From Lentzea sp. NBRC 102530 (GTDB taxonomy: Bacteria; Actinomycetota; Actinomycetes; Mycobacteriales; Pseudonocardiaceae), in NCBI RefSeq assembly GCF_030269365.1, contig NZ_BSTF01000020.1, forward strand, positions 62,001 through 126,000: a stretch of 64,000 bases of DNA, in the 5' to 3' direction. Every line of letters starts with the position of its first letter. Within the stretch, counting starts at the first letter, position 1. This document shows, piece after piece, positions 34,710 to 43,868 of the stretch. The notes under the pieces were generated by a model. It had not been told where the DNA came from and did no database searches. It was given only the letters and a program-made list of their open reading frames with translations. The position numbers were made by a program, and so were the translations under genes.

Positions 34710-36194
34710 GTGCAGGTGCTCACCGAAGAGGCTCTTGAGTTCGTCGCGAAGCTGCACGAGGCGCACGCCGCCCGCAGGGACGAGTTGCTCGCCCTTCGCA
34801 AGGAGCGCCGGCCCCTCGGGTTCCTGCCGGAGACGCAGGACGTGCGGGACGGCGACTGGCAGGTCGCCGAGGCGCCCGAGGCGTTGCGGGACCGCCGCGT
34901 CGAGATCACCGGGCCCACCGAGCGCAAGATGACGATCAACGCGCTCAACTCCGGTGCCAAGGTGTGGCTCGCCGACCTCGAGGACGCGAACACGCCGCAC
35001 TGGGACAACGTCGTGCAGGGGCAGGTCAACCTGTACGAGGCCGCGCGCGAGACGATCGAGTTCACCTCGCCGGAGGGCAAGGAGTACAAGCTCAAGGGCG
35101 GGCCGTACCCGACGATCGTCGTCCGGCCGCGCGGGTGGCACCTCGACGAGCGCAACCTCCAGTTCGGCGGCAAGAACGCCGTGGGTGCGTTGGTGGACTT
35201 CGGTTTGCACTTCTTCCACAACGCCGAGCTCGGCAAGCCGTACTACTACTTGCCGAAGATGGAGTCGCACCTCGAAGCACGGCTGTGGAACGACGTCTTC
35301 ACGACGGCGCAGCAGTTGTTGAACGTTCCGCACGGCACGATCCGCGCCACGGTGCTCATCGAGACGATTCCGGCCGCGTTCCAGATGGAGGAGATCCTCT
35401 ACGAACTGCGCGACCACGCGTCGGGGCTCAACGCCGGCCGGTGGGACTACCTCTTCAGCGTCATCAAGTACTTCCGCGACGCCGGTGCGGACTACGTGCT
35501 GCCGGACCGCAACAGCGTCACGATGACGGCGCCGTTCATGCGCGCGTACACCGAGCTTCTGGTGAAGACGTGCCACAAGCGCGGGGCGTTCGCCATGGGT
35601 GGCATGGCGGCGTTCATCCCCAACAGGCGTGATCCCGAGGTCACCGAGAACGCGCTGCGCAAGGTCCGCGAGGACAAGACGCGCGAGGCGAACGATGGTT
35701 TCGACGGTTCGTGGGTGGCGCATCCTGACCTCGTGCCGATTTGCCGGGAGATCTTCGACGGGGTGCTGGGGGACCGGCCCAACCAGATCGACAAGCAGCG
35801 TCCGGAGGTCAGCGTCACGGCCGAGCAGCTGCTCGACTTCAAGTCGGCGGGCGGCGCGGCGACGCGGGCCGGACTCGAAGGCGCGGTCGACGTCGGCGTG
35901 CGCTACATCGCCTCGTGGCTCGGCGGCAACGGCGCGGCGGCCATCCACAACCTGATGGAGGACGCGGCCACCGCCGAGATCAGCCGCTCGCAGATCTGGC
36001 AGTGGATCAACAACAAGGTCGTGCTCGACGACGGCACCCAGGTCACGCCGGACGCCGTGCGCGAGGTGCTCGGCCGGGTCGGCGCCGAGGTCGGGGGCCC
36101 GCACGCCGCCGCGGCCGTCGAGCTGTTCGAGCAGGTCGCGTTGTCCGAGGACTTCGTGGACTTCCTGACACTGCCGGCGTACGAGCGCATCTGA
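34710..36194 (+). CDS. aceB: Malate synthase A
   Basis: This enzyme condenses glyoxylate with acetyl-CoA to malate, linking purine breakdown and the glyoxylate shunt to the TCA cycle. The 494-residue product has the MSA-type motifs RPRGWHLDE, ATVLIETIPAAFQMEEILYELRDH and AGRWDYLFSVIKYF, with a C-terminal catalytic-Asp region in LMEDAATAEISRSQIWQWI. GTG 34710 has GAGAGG upstream; the protein is slightly shorter at the N-terminus than usual malate synthase A. TGATG links it to the next gene. Isocitrate lyase is not in the window. Confidence 0.95.
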   Translation: MQVLTEEALEFVAKLHEAHAARRDELLALRKERRPLGFLPETQDVRDGDWQVAEAPEALRDRRVEITGPTERKMTINALNSGAKVWLADLEDANTPHWDNVVQGQVNLYEAARETIEFTSPEGKEYKLKGGPYPTIVVRPRGWHLDERNLQFGGKNAVGALVDFGLHFFHNAELGKPYYYLPKMESHLEARLWNDVFTTAQQLLNVPHGTIRATVLIETIPAAFQMEEILYELRDHASGLNAGRWDYLFSVIKYFRDAGADYVLPDRNSVTMTAPFMRAYTELLVKTCHKRGAFAMGGMAAFIPNRRDPEVTENALRKVREDKTREANDGFDGSWVAHPDLVPICREIFDGVLGDRPNQIDKQRPEVSVTAEQLLDFKSAGGAATRAGLEGAVDVGVRYIASWLGGNGAAAIHNLMEDAATAEISRSQIWQWINNKVVLDDGTQVTPDAVREVLGRVGAEVGGPHAAAAVELFEQVALSEDFVDFLTLPAYERI

Positions 36195-37363
36195 TGTACC
36201 GCACATCGCTGTCCCCCGAGGACGTCGCCGCCCTCACCGCCCGGCTGTCCACCGTGGAACGCAGCTGGCCGGTGGGCCGTCAGCCCGTGCACACGTGCTA
36301 CGTGCCCGCCGGCCGCGTCATCGCCTCCACGGTCGCCGACTGGGGCCGGGAGGCGCTGGAGTCGATCGAACCGGACCTGCTGCCGGACCTCCCGGACGGC
36401 GTGCTGGACCGCGTCGAGGCCAAGCTCCGCCGCGAACCGGTCGAGGACCTGCGCATCGACTTCGAGGACGGCTACGGCGCGCCCGAGGACGACGTCGAGG
36501 ACATGGACGCCGAGAGCACGGCCCACCTCGTCTCGCGCTGGCTCGCCGACGGCACCGTCCCGCCGTCGATCGGGCTGCGTGTGAAGTCGTTCGACACGCC
36601 CGAGTTGCGCGAACGCGGACTGCGCACGCTCGACATCTTCCTGACAGCTCTGGAAGAAGTTCCGCCAGGTTTTACGATCACTTTTCCCAAGGTGACATCT
36701 GTCGACCAGGTCGAGGTGTTCGCCGACGTCCTCGACCTCTTCGGCGGCGACCTGAAGTTCGAGATCCAGGTCGAGACCACGCAGTCGATCGTGGACGCCG
36801 AAGGCCGCCTCGCCATCCCCCGGTTCATCGCCGCGGGCCGCGGCAAGGTGACAGGTCTGCACTTCGGCACCTACGACTACACGGCGGGCTGCGGACTGTC
36901 CGCCGCACAGCAACACCTGGCCCACGGCGCGTGCGACTTCGCCCGCCACGTGATGCAGGTTTCCGCAGCTGGGACGGGTGTGCGCCTGTCCGACGGCTCC
37001 ACCAACGTGCTGCCCGTCGGTGACGGCAAACAGCACGGCTGGGACACCCACTACCGCCTGACCCGCCGCTCTCTGGAGAACGGTTTCTACCAGGGATGGG
37101 ACCTCCACCCGGCCCAGCTCGTGACGAGGTACGCCGCCGTCTACGCCTTCTACCGCGAGGGCCTCGAAGCCGACGCGGCCCGCCTCAAGTCGTACGTCCA
37201 GCGCGTCTCCGGAGGCGTTCTGGACGAGCCGGCCACCGCCCAGGCGCTCTCGGCGTTCTTCCTCCGTGCGGTGGACTGCGGAGCGCTCGATCCGGTGGAA
37301 GTGCAGGTCGCGACCGGTCTCGACGAGTCAGGACTGCGCAACCTGGTCGCCCGGTCGAGCTGA
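36194..37363 (+). CDS. CitE/HpcH-aldolase-like protein downstream of malate synthase
   Basis: The 389-residue protein starts at ATG 36194, inside the TGATG overlap with aceB. Motifs include EDLRIDFEDGYG (acidic metal-binding patch), FTITFPKVTSVDQVEVFADVL, KFEIQVETTQSIVDAEG and GLHFGTYDYTAGCG. These are typical of the CitE/HpcH phosphoenolpyruvate-type TIM barrels. Proteins of this kind follow malate synthase in other actinomycetes. It may cleave or form a beta-hydroxy acid or acyl-CoA related to malate, but the exact reaction is not known to me. Confidence 0.8.
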   Translation: MYRTSLSPEDVAALTARLSTVERSWPVGRQPVHTCYVPAGRVIASTVADWGREALESIEPDLLPDLPDGVLDRVEAKLRREPVEDLRIDFEDGYGAPEDDVEDMDAESTAHLVSRWLADGTVPPSIGLRVKSFDTPELRERGLRTLDIFLTALEEVPPGFTITFPKVTSVDQVEVFADVLDLFGGDLKFEIQVETTQSIVDAEGRLAIPRFIAAGRGKVTGLHFGTYDYTAGCGLSAAQQHLAHGACDFARHVMQVSAAGTGVRLSDGSTNVLPVGDGKQHGWDTHYRLTRRSLENGFYQGWDLHPAQLVTRYAAVYAFYREGLEADAARLKSYVQRVSGGVLDEPATAQALSAFFLRAVDCGALDPVEVQVATGLDESGLRNLVARSS

Positions 37364-37438
37364 TCGGGTCATCACCCGTTCGTGTGGTTCTGTCAATGGG
37401 TGTCGAATAGTGCGGGCAATGGGTGCAGGGTGACTCGC

Positions 37439-37906
37439 ATGAGCATGCGAGCCGGCCTCTGGACGGGGCTACCCGACCTCGACAGGGCCGAGCACAAGTA
37501 CCAGGTGGTGGCGTGCGACGGCGACGTCGACACGTTGATCAGGCTGCTGGCCCGCCCGGAGTGCAACGACGGCTCGCTCGACCACTTCGGCCGCAACCTC
37601 ACCCCCGAGGGCGACCCCGACCACAACGTGGTGCTCGCGGTGCGCGGCGAGTGGGGCTACGTGTACTACGTGGACAACACCTTCATGGGCTGGCCGAAAG
37701 GCTGGTCCGAGGCGCCGTACGTCAACGAGAAGTACACCGACTTCCCGCCCGGTGTCGGAGTTCCACTGGACGTGTTCCGGCAGCTGCTGATCGAGTTCAT
37801 GATCTCGGGGGAACGGCCGACCGGCGTCGACTGGTACTCCGAGGCGGACCTGTTCCACTCGTGGCGGGACCAGCAGATGGCCCTGCGCACCTCCGAGAAT
37901 CGCTGA
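37439..37906 (+). CDS. Imm1-family immunity-like protein
   Basis: The 155-residue protein contains GEWGYVYYVDNTFMGWPKGW, then the pattern FPPGVGVPLDVFRQLLIEFM and SGERPTGVDW. This resembles the Imm1 immunity family (FPPG, then a helix, then TGxRPxxVxW) found with polymorphic toxins, especially deaminases. ATG 37439 has AGGGTG upstream. No toxin gene is adjacent. It may be an orphan immunity gene protecting against kin toxins, or it may have another role. Its stop is 2 bp from the convergent NACHT gene. Confidence 0.75.
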   Translation: MSMRAGLWTGLPDLDRAEHKYQVVACDGDVDTLIRLLARPECNDGSLDHFGRNLTPEGDPDHNVVLAVRGEWGYVYYVDNTFMGWPKGWSEAPYVNEKYTDFPPGVGVPLDVFRQLLIEFMISGERPTGVDWYSEADLFHSWRDQQMALRTSENR

Positions 37907-37907
37907 C

Positions 37908-40900
37908 TCACCGAGGCAACGGGTCCGGGATCCGTTCCACGGTGACCCGGAAACGTTCGTTCGCGGCTATCACCGCCACGCACGCTTTGAGGCCGTCCGT
38001 GGTGGTGTTCTCGTCCAGGCCCAAAGCCTTTCGGCAGTCCGCGTCGATGGTGGCGAAGAGGTCGCTCAGGTAACTGATCTGCACCTCCTTCGGGCGGTCC
38101 GGCAGCGCGCCGAGCCGGAGCGCGTCCGCGCGGTCGACCAGCACGGAGACGGTGCCACAGGCGGCCATCTGCTGGAGGAACTGCGGGGTCGGTGGCGCGG
38201 TCCGCAGGTCGAAGACCATGGAGGACTTGCGCGCGAACTCCAGGTCGGAGCAGAGATCACCCTTGACGCCGTCGACGAGAGCCTCCGGCGACAGGTCGCC
38301 TTGGGACGGGTTCAGCCACTGGCTCAGCCTGCGGTTCGCCACCTCCCTCGCCCTGCCGGTGAGGTCGGCGTCGCGGAAGGCGATGACGCTGGACCGGCTC
38401 CCATCACGCCCGACCAGGCGTGAGGACACGATGTTCAGGTCCACCACCAAATAAGGAGTGTTCCACCGCTGGTAGTGCCAGGGGTGGGAATCTTCCTCAG
38501 TCATGTACAGGTCGAACAGTTCGACCGATGCCGGGCCAGTTCTCCCCTCCAGGTCGGCGTGCACGAAGGTGATCGCGACGGGCCTCCTGCTCAACCGCTG
38601 GGCAGTGGAGATGCCCACAAGGATGTCGTGCCACTCGGCGGGTTCGATCATGCCGAACTCGCCGACGACCACGACGTGTTCGAGTTCAGGAGCGCTGCGC
38701 AGGACGCCCTCGTCCGGGACTTTGTCCCTGATGGCAGCGAGTACTGCGGCGTCCGCCTTCGTGCGTTGCAGGTGGGGCGTCCACTCCTGCGGCGGGATGT
38801 AAGCGAAACACGCGGTGTTCTGACCGACGGTCACTCGGGCCATCGGAGCGCGCTCGCCGAACCGGTCCGCGGTTCGGCAGTCCGCAGGCCTGCCGGTCCA
38901 CGCCACGACGGCCGAACAGACGAGGACCAGCGCTGCACCTCCCGTCACCACGATCCTGAGCAGCGGACGCCTGCGCGGCGGTGGCTGGTCCGCCGATGTC
39001 GTCACCAGCCGGTCCTGCAACAGCCTGTGCCCGAACTGATGTGCCGTGCCCGCCCTGCGCAGCAAGCCGCGGTCTGTCGCGTCCCGCTCGAACGCGTGCA
39101 GTCTCCACGGCAGGCGGCCGAGACAGGCGAGCTTCACCCTGGCCGTCAGGAATCGTGGCCAGGCGCGGGTCGACGCGAGCATCGCCGCGAAGGCCGCGGC
39201 GAACGGGACGCCGGTCAGCACGAGCCACCCCGCGTCGGCCGGAGAGTTCAGGTAGACCTCCAGCGAGGGCAACGCGAGGTCGGTGACCCTCGGCAGCCCG
39301 AACGCCCCAGCGAGCCGCTGGCCGAAGTAGTGGCCGAACGGAGAGGACACGACGGCCAGGAGAACACCGAGCACTCCGATCACCGACCCCGAGGCGGCTG
39401 CCGCCACGAAGGTCGATCTTCGCTCGCGCTTCAACTCGTCCCGCTCGGCTCGCGTCGTGCGACCGGCGACGGAGCGGTCGACGAGCATCTCGTGCAGCCC
39501 GACGCCGAGGCCGCACGCCACCGCCGAACCAATCGTGACGAACACCAGGACAGAGATGCTCGTCAGGTCCTGGGCGGTACTGAAGGCGAAGTCCTCCTTG
39601 GGAGCGCCGGCGGCCAGAGCGGCTGCTCCGACCGCGGTGAACCCGACAGCCATTCCGCCGCGGAACCCGCGTAGTCGCCGCTTTGGTCGTGTCCCGTCCA
39701 CGGTCCGATGCCGATAGCCCAGCCAAGCAGCCGTAACGATCCCTCCCACGTACAGGGACTCCAGCGCGTTCATGGGCGGCGGCAGAACGCGGGGCACTGC
39801 TACGAACGCCACCAGCAGCAGCCCGTAGCCGACGAGGGCTCCCACGAGGAGCGGAGCCATCGGCCTCACGGTGCGGTAGGCGAGTTTTCGCCAGGTGATC
39901 TCGCGGTCGTCGTGGTGGTGCATGTGTTGCGCGAGGTAGGTGAGCCATTTCCGGGCCTGCTTCGACGTCCACCCGCCTCCCGGGGCCTCGGCCGGATAGG
40001 CGGATTCCAGTCGCAGGTCGACCAGGTGGTCCTCGACGGTGTGCTTGGTGGGGAACCTCGTCTTGTCCATCAGTGCGGACGGATCGCGTTCGAGGTAGGT
40101 GGAGGTGAACAGCGAGAGCATCAGCGGCGTGGTCAGGGCGGCTGCCAGCGGTCCGGCAGGCCGGGAGCGGACGTGCTCGGCCACCGCCGCCCACGCCGGT
40201 ACCTCGGCCAGTCCGGCCAGCAGGTCGCCGGGCTGCACCGGCAGGACCTCGACGGCCGGCGCGTTCAGGAGCACCGGGGCGCTGCCCGCCACGGTTTCCT
40301 CGTACTCGACGGTGCGGCAGGTGACGACGAGCATGCGGTCGCCGGTGAGCATCTCGTTGATGCGCTGGACCGCACGCCGGCGGAAGTGTTCCGGCAGCTC
40401 GTCGAGGCCGTCCAGCACCGGCAGGAGTTTGCGGGCCCTGAAGAGTTTTTCGGGGGTGGAGTGATCGCCTGCGTAGTAGGAGTTCGCGATCTTGTGGACC
40501 ATCCAGCGGTCCAGGCCGTCCCTGACCGGGTCCCACGACGAGAGCGAGAGGTAGACGGCCACCGGGTGGTCGCCCGTCCAGCGGCGGAGCAGGCCCACGG
40601 CGAGCGCGATCGCGACGAACGTCTTGCCGGCGCCCGGCTCGCCGAGCACGATCATGCGCTTCTTGCCGACGGGCTGGTCGAACCGCTGGGCGAGACTGGC
40701 GGCCGCCCTGTCGGGGTCGCCCTCGAACCTGCCGTCGAGCGGGGACGGGCCGGAGGCGCGGTACTTGCGCCAGTCGAGTGGAATCGTTCGCTCGTCCGGG
40801 AAACCACGCACTCGGCGGTGCAGTTCGGGTTCCCACTGCTGGAGGAGCCGCAGGCGGAGGTCCTCCACGGCGTCGGCGACCGTCGGCGCGGGGTTCTGGC

Positions 40901-41093
40901 GGCGCAGGCGGTCGAAGGCCGTGAAGTACAGGGTGATGACCGCGGCGATGCACGAGAGGACGCTGGCCAGGGAGTCGTTGTCCTGCAACGAGTACATCAG
41001 CAGCGCGATCACGCCGGCCAGCACGACGAACGGAACGGTGGTGCGCAGAACGGCCAGCAGGGTGCGGCGTCGGCGGCTGCCGGGTTCGGTCAC
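37908..41093 (-). CDS. Polytopic NACHT-domain STAND ATPase with extracytoplasmic C-terminal domain
   Basis: The 1061-residue protein has two N-terminal spans (about 20-60) and a NACHT NTPase with Walker A GEPGAGKT (151-158) and Walker B LPVLDGLDE (224-232). Six further spans follow (about 410-640), then the linker LPWRLHAFERDATDRGLLRR and QFGHRLLQDRLV, typical of actinobacterial NACHT proteins. A ninth span (about 711-733) leads to about 325 residues outside, with few cysteines and no family I recognise. The odd span count puts the NTPase inside and the C-terminus outside. Signal sensing or defence is inferred. The GTG start has a weak RBS. Confidence 0.85.
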   Translation of the reverse strand: MTEPGSRRRRTLLAVLRTTVPFVVLAGVIALLMYSLQDNDSLASVLSCIAAVITLYFTAFDRLRRQNPAPTVADAVEDLRLRLLQQWEPELHRRVRGFPDERTIPLDWRKYRASGPSPLDGRFEGDPDRAAASLAQRFDQPVGKKRMIVLGEPGAGKTFVAIALAVGLLRRWTGDHPVAVYLSLSSWDPVRDGLDRWMVHKIANSYYAGDHSTPEKLFRARKLLPVLDGLDELPEHFRRRAVQRINEMLTGDRMLVVTCRTVEYEETVAGSAPVLLNAPAVEVLPVQPGDLLAGLAEVPAWAAVAEHVRSRPAGPLAAALTTPLMLSLFTSTYLERDPSALMDKTRFPTKHTVEDHLVDLRLESAYPAEAPGGGWTSKQARKWLTYLAQHMHHHDDREITWRKLAYRTVRPMAPLLVGALVGYGLLLVAFVAVPRVLPPPMNALESLYVGGIVTAAWLGYRHRTVDGTRPKRRLRGFRGGMAVGFTAVGAAALAAGAPKEDFAFSTAQDLTSISVLVFVTIGSAVACGLGVGLHEMLVDRSVAGRTTRAERDELKRERRSTFVAAAASGSVIGVLGVLLAVVSSPFGHYFGQRLAGAFGLPRVTDLALPSLEVYLNSPADAGWLVLTGVPFAAAFAAMLASTRAWPRFLTARVKLACLGRLPWRLHAFERDATDRGLLRRAGTAHQFGHRLLQDRLVTTSADQPPPRRRPLLRIVVTGGAALVLVCSAVVAWTGRPADCRTADRFGERAPMARVTVGQNTACFAYIPPQEWTPHLQRTKADAAVLAAIRDKVPDEGVLRSAPELEHVVVVGEFGMIEPAEWHDILVGISTAQRLSRRPVAITFVHADLEGRTGPASVELFDLYMTEEDSHPWHYQRWNTPYLVVDLNIVSSRLVGRDGSRSSVIAFRDADLTGRAREVANRRLSQWLNPSQGDLSPEALVDGVKGDLCSDLEFARKSSMVFDLRTAPPTPQFLQQMAACGTVSVLVDRADALRLGALPDRPKEVQISYLSDLFATIDADCRKALGLDENTTTDGLKACVAVIAANERFRVTVERIPDPLPR

Positions 41094-41157
41094 GTCAGCT
41101 GATCGCGGGCCCGGTTGGCGTCGTTACCCCTCAGGAACGGTCGGGTTGAATGGGGTC

Positions 41158-42438
41158 ATGAAGGCCGTGGTGATAGGTGGGGGAATCGCCGGCTTGCTGG
41201 CCGCGCGGGTGCTGGGCGAGACGCACGACGTCGTGGTGCTGGAACGCGACGAGCTGAGCGACGAGCCCGAGTACCGGGCCGGGGTGCCGCAGGGCCGGCA
41301 CACGCACGGGCTGCTGGTGCGCGGCGGTGAGCTCCTCGAAGAGCTGTTTCCGGGGTTGCGGGACGAGCTCGTCGCAAGAGGAGCTGTGCTGGCTGACGCG
41401 GGGGACATGCGGATTCTGCAGCCGGCCGGGTGGCTCGCGCGGACGCACCTCGGGTTGCCGTTGCTGTCGTTGAGCCGGCCGTTGCTGGAGACGACCATCA
41501 GGCAGCGGGTCACCGCCGAGATCGTGAGTGGTGTGCACGTCACCGGGTTGTCGATCAGCGACGGTGTGGTGGACGGGGTGCAGACGCGGGACGGGAAGGT
41601 CGACGCCGACCTGGTCGTGGACGCGTCCGGGCGGTCGTCGAAGCTGGCGGCCTGGCTCGCGGAGGCGGGGATCGTCACGCCGGAACCCGAGGTGGTCGAT
41701 TCCGGGACCGGGTACGCGACCCGGTTGTACGAGGCGCCGGAGGACTTTCCGGTGGTGTACGCGGAAAGCTTGTCCGCGCCGAGCGTGTCGCGCGGGGTCG
41801 CGGCGATGCGGGTCGAGGGCGGTCGGCTGATGGTCACCGCGCAGGGAGCGAAAGGGGATCACCCGCCGCGTGACCTGGAAGGCTTCCAGGGGTTCCTGGA
41901 CTCGTTGCGGGCGCCCATCTCGGAGATGCTCGCCGGCTCCGAGGCGTTGACGCCGGTATACCTGTTCGCGCGGACGGCCAGTCGGCGCAACGCTTTCGAG
42001 GACGTCGCGGAGTGGCCCGGTGGACTGGTGGCGGTGGGGGACGCGGTGTGCGCGTTCAACCCCGTGTACGGGCAGGGGATCACGGTGGCGGCGATGGACG
42101 CGCTGTTGTTCCGGCGGCACGAAGACTTCAGTGCCAAAGGATGCAGAAGGTTCCAACGCGCGGTCGCCAGGACCTCTCAGTTGCCGTGGCTCATGTCGAG
42201 CAACGCCGACCGCGGCTGGACCGAGCACCAGAAGGGCGGGCTGCTCGGCTGGTACCTGAAGAAGTGGCAGGCCGGGGTCGTGCACGACCCCGACCTGTTC
42301 ACCCGCTTCGTCAAGGTCGTGCACATGGTCGCGGCGCCGGCGACCCTGCTCAACCCCGTGGTGTTCAGAAGGTTGGCAAGGTACTCCAGGCAAGGCCCGC
42401 GTCCGGGGCGTCGTCGCGCAGGATCGAGCCCTCGATGA
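41158..42438 (+). CDS. FAD-dependent monooxygenase/oxidoreductase
   Basis: The 426-residue flavoprotein begins MKAVVIGGGIAGLLAARVL (GxGxxG dinucleotide fold) and has DADLVVDASGRSSKLAAWL and the second FAD motif LVAVGDAVCAFNPVYGQG, as in the PHBH-like group of aromatic/geranylgeranyl hydroxylases. The substrate is unknown. ATG 41158 is chosen for the Rossmann start. The 3' end overlaps the convergent uricase gene by 74 bp, with a basic tail (RQGPRPGRRRAGSSPR) that looks like read-through into the overlap. It is divergent from the NACHT gene. Confidence 0.85.
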   Translation: MKAVVIGGGIAGLLAARVLGETHDVVVLERDELSDEPEYRAGVPQGRHTHGLLVRGGELLEELFPGLRDELVARGAVLADAGDMRILQPAGWLARTHLGLPLLSLSRPLLETTIRQRVTAEIVSGVHVTGLSISDGVVDGVQTRDGKVDADLVVDASGRSSKLAAWLAEAGIVTPEPEVVDSGTGYATRLYEAPEDFPVVYAESLSAPSVSRGVAAMRVEGGRLMVTAQGAKGDHPPRDLEGFQGFLDSLRAPISEMLAGSEALTPVYLFARTASRRNAFEDVAEWPGGLVAVGDAVCAFNPVYGQGITVAAMDALLFRRHEDFSAKGCRRFQRAVARTSQLPWLMSSNADRGWTEHQKGGLLGWYLKKWQAGVVHDPDLFTRFVKVVHMVAAPATLLNPVVFRRLARYSRQGPRPGRRRAGSSPR

Positions 42439-43243
42439 GGCCGTACGGGCGGTCCGCGGCGTAGAAGACCTCGTTGTCGTTCTCCAGGCCGAACGCGCTC
42501 AGGTCCACCAGGAAGTGGTGCTTGTTCGGCATGGAGAGCCGCACCTCGGCTACTTCCGGACGGGCGTTCAGAACAGCCTCTCCCATCGCGTACAGCGTCT
42601 GCTGCAACGAGAGGGAGTGCTTGTCCGCGAACGTCTTCAGCATGATCGAACGGATCTCGGCGAACGACTTCGCCCAGTCGACGTCCGTGCCCGCGTAACG
42701 CCAGCGGGCCGTCACGGACGTCGCCAGGATGCGGTCGTCCGTCTCCTTCAACGTCGTGTACGGGTCCTTCGGGTAGCCGTGGAACTCCGACCCGGTCGAC
42801 TTCAGCACCACCAGGTCGCGCACGCCCGACACGACCCACGCGGACGAGCCGTCGATCGTCACGGCGGTGGTGCGCTTCTCGTTCGACCCCTGGACGAACG
42901 AGTGGTCGTGGCCCTCGATGCGGTCCCACGAGTGCTCGTCGATCAGGATGCGCGCGCCTGAGATCGGTTCCTGCGAACCGACGAAGTGGCGGCCCAGCCG
43001 CAGCGCGAAGTCCTCGATCTCACCCACGGGCGCCTGCTTGGCGAACGCGTAGACGGTGTTCTTCTGCGTGTCGGTGGCGAGCACCTTCGCGTTGTCGCCG
43101 GTGAGATGCGTGTCGGCGAGGTCTCCGCGCAGCGAGGTGCTGACGGTCAGGTCTTTGATCGTGTGCACGGAACCGTTGCGCGACACGGTGACGAGGCGGT
43201 TCTCCGCCTTCCCGTACTGGTTGGGGCCCAGGACGATGGCCAT
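42365..43243 (-). CDS. Urate oxidase (uricase)
   Basis: This cofactor-free oxidase turns urate into 5-hydroxyisourate. The 292-residue product has the tunnelling-fold pattern with LGPNQYGKAENRLVTV at the N-terminus, NTVYAFAK, DHSFVQGSNEKRT and MPNKHHFLVDLSAFG, as in PucL/Uox. ATG 43243 is 4 bp after the uraD stop. The C-terminus overlaps the flavoprotein gene. A gene for HIU hydrolase, which would act next, is not in the cluster. Confidence 0.95.
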   Translation of the reverse strand: MAIVLGPNQYGKAENRLVTVSRNGSVHTIKDLTVSTSLRGDLADTHLTGDNAKVLATDTQKNTVYAFAKQAPVGEIEDFALRLGRHFVGSQEPISGARILIDEHSWDRIEGHDHSFVQGSNEKRTTAVTIDGSSAWVVSGVRDLVVLKSTGSEFHGYPKDPYTTLKETDDRILATSVTARWRYAGTDVDWAKSFAEIRSIMLKTFADKHSLSLQQTLYAMGEAVLNARPEVAEVRLSMPNKHHFLVDLSAFGLENDNEVFYAADRPYGLIEGSILRDDAPDAGLAWSTLPTF

Positions 43244-43247
43244 GAAA

Positions 43248-43730
43248 TCAGCTCCCGATCAGCTTCTGCAGCCGCAAGGCGGCGATCTTCGCGAGTTCGT
43301 CGTTCACGACGCGGAGCTCGACCTCCGGCGGGTTGTCCATGCGACTGGACAGGTTGCCGAGCATTTCCGCGCCGCTCAGGCCGGTCGCGCACACCAGGTA
43401 GATGTGCCCGAACCGATCCTCGTACGCGGCGTTCGCAGCCGCCAGGCGATCAGCCTGGGAGCTGTCCACACCGGACTGTTCGGACCGCGACCACTTCGCC
43501 GACACCCCACCTGTCTTCTGTCGTTCGCCGATGCGCGGGTGCCCGGCGATGGCGCCGAGCACCTCCTCGTCGGAAAGTCCTTGTGCGGCAAGTGAAGAAG
43601 CCGCGAGGAGTGCATCCACCGACGCGTAGGGCCTGCCCGCCACCACAGCGTCGATCCAGCGGGGTACCGCGAGGCACTCGGAGAGAAGAGGGCGGAGTTC
43701 GGCCTCCGGGGCGCTGTTGAAGCTGTCCAC
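43248..43730 (-). CDS. uraD: OHCU decarboxylase
   Basis: This enzyme decarboxylates 2-oxo-4-hydroxy-4-carboxy-5-ureidoimidazoline to S-allantoin. With GTG 43730 (GGAGA 4-8 bases upstream) the product has 160 residues. Family features are FNSAPEAELRPLL at the N-terminus, AGHPRIGERQK with the catalytic His, SRSEQSG, and GLSGAEMLGNLSSRM. A longer start (43769) is possible but has no better RBS. It is the first gene of the uraD-uricase unit, divergent from hyi. Confidence 0.93.
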   Translation of the reverse strand: MDSFNSAPEAELRPLLSECLAVPRWIDAVVAGRPYASVDALLAASSLAAQGLSDEEVLGAIAGHPRIGERQKTGGVSAKWSRSEQSGVDSSQADRLAAANAAYEDRFGHIYLVCATGLSGAEMLGNLSSRMDNPPEVELRVVNDELAKIAALRLQKLIGS

Positions 43731-43750
43731 GGTTCTCCAAGTTTCTACAT

Positions 43751-43839
43751 CGCGGAATTGAACTTCCACATTCTTGACCCGGGCCGCGCGAGATGTCTAG
43801 TGTCTCCGTAGTACGAAATCGAACTTCCGCAGAGTGGAA
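43751..43839. promoter_or_regulatory. Divergent uraD/hyi control region with IclR-type repeats
   Basis: Site 1 is CGCGGAA-N6-TTCCACA (43751-43770). Site 2 is TTCCGCA-GAG-TGGAA (43825-43839). Both share TTCC(G/A)CA with the aceB palindrome. Between them TTGACC (43774-43779) and TAGTGT (43798-43803), 18 bp apart, form a plausible hyi promoter. The local IclR protein is the best candidate regulator for both loci. Confidence 0.55.
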
Positions 43840-43868
43840 TTTCCTCGGGTGGGAAGGAACGACCCAAG

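Noticed and set aside
37439..41093. Complete toxin-immunity locus
   Set aside because: Only the immunity-like gene is seen; the NACHT protein is not a polymorphic toxin (no signal, no toxin repeats or toxin tip).
40624..41157. Long in-frame extension upstream of the flavoprotein gene
   Set aside because: It is antisense to the NACHT gene; the Rossmann motif starts right at ATG 41158.
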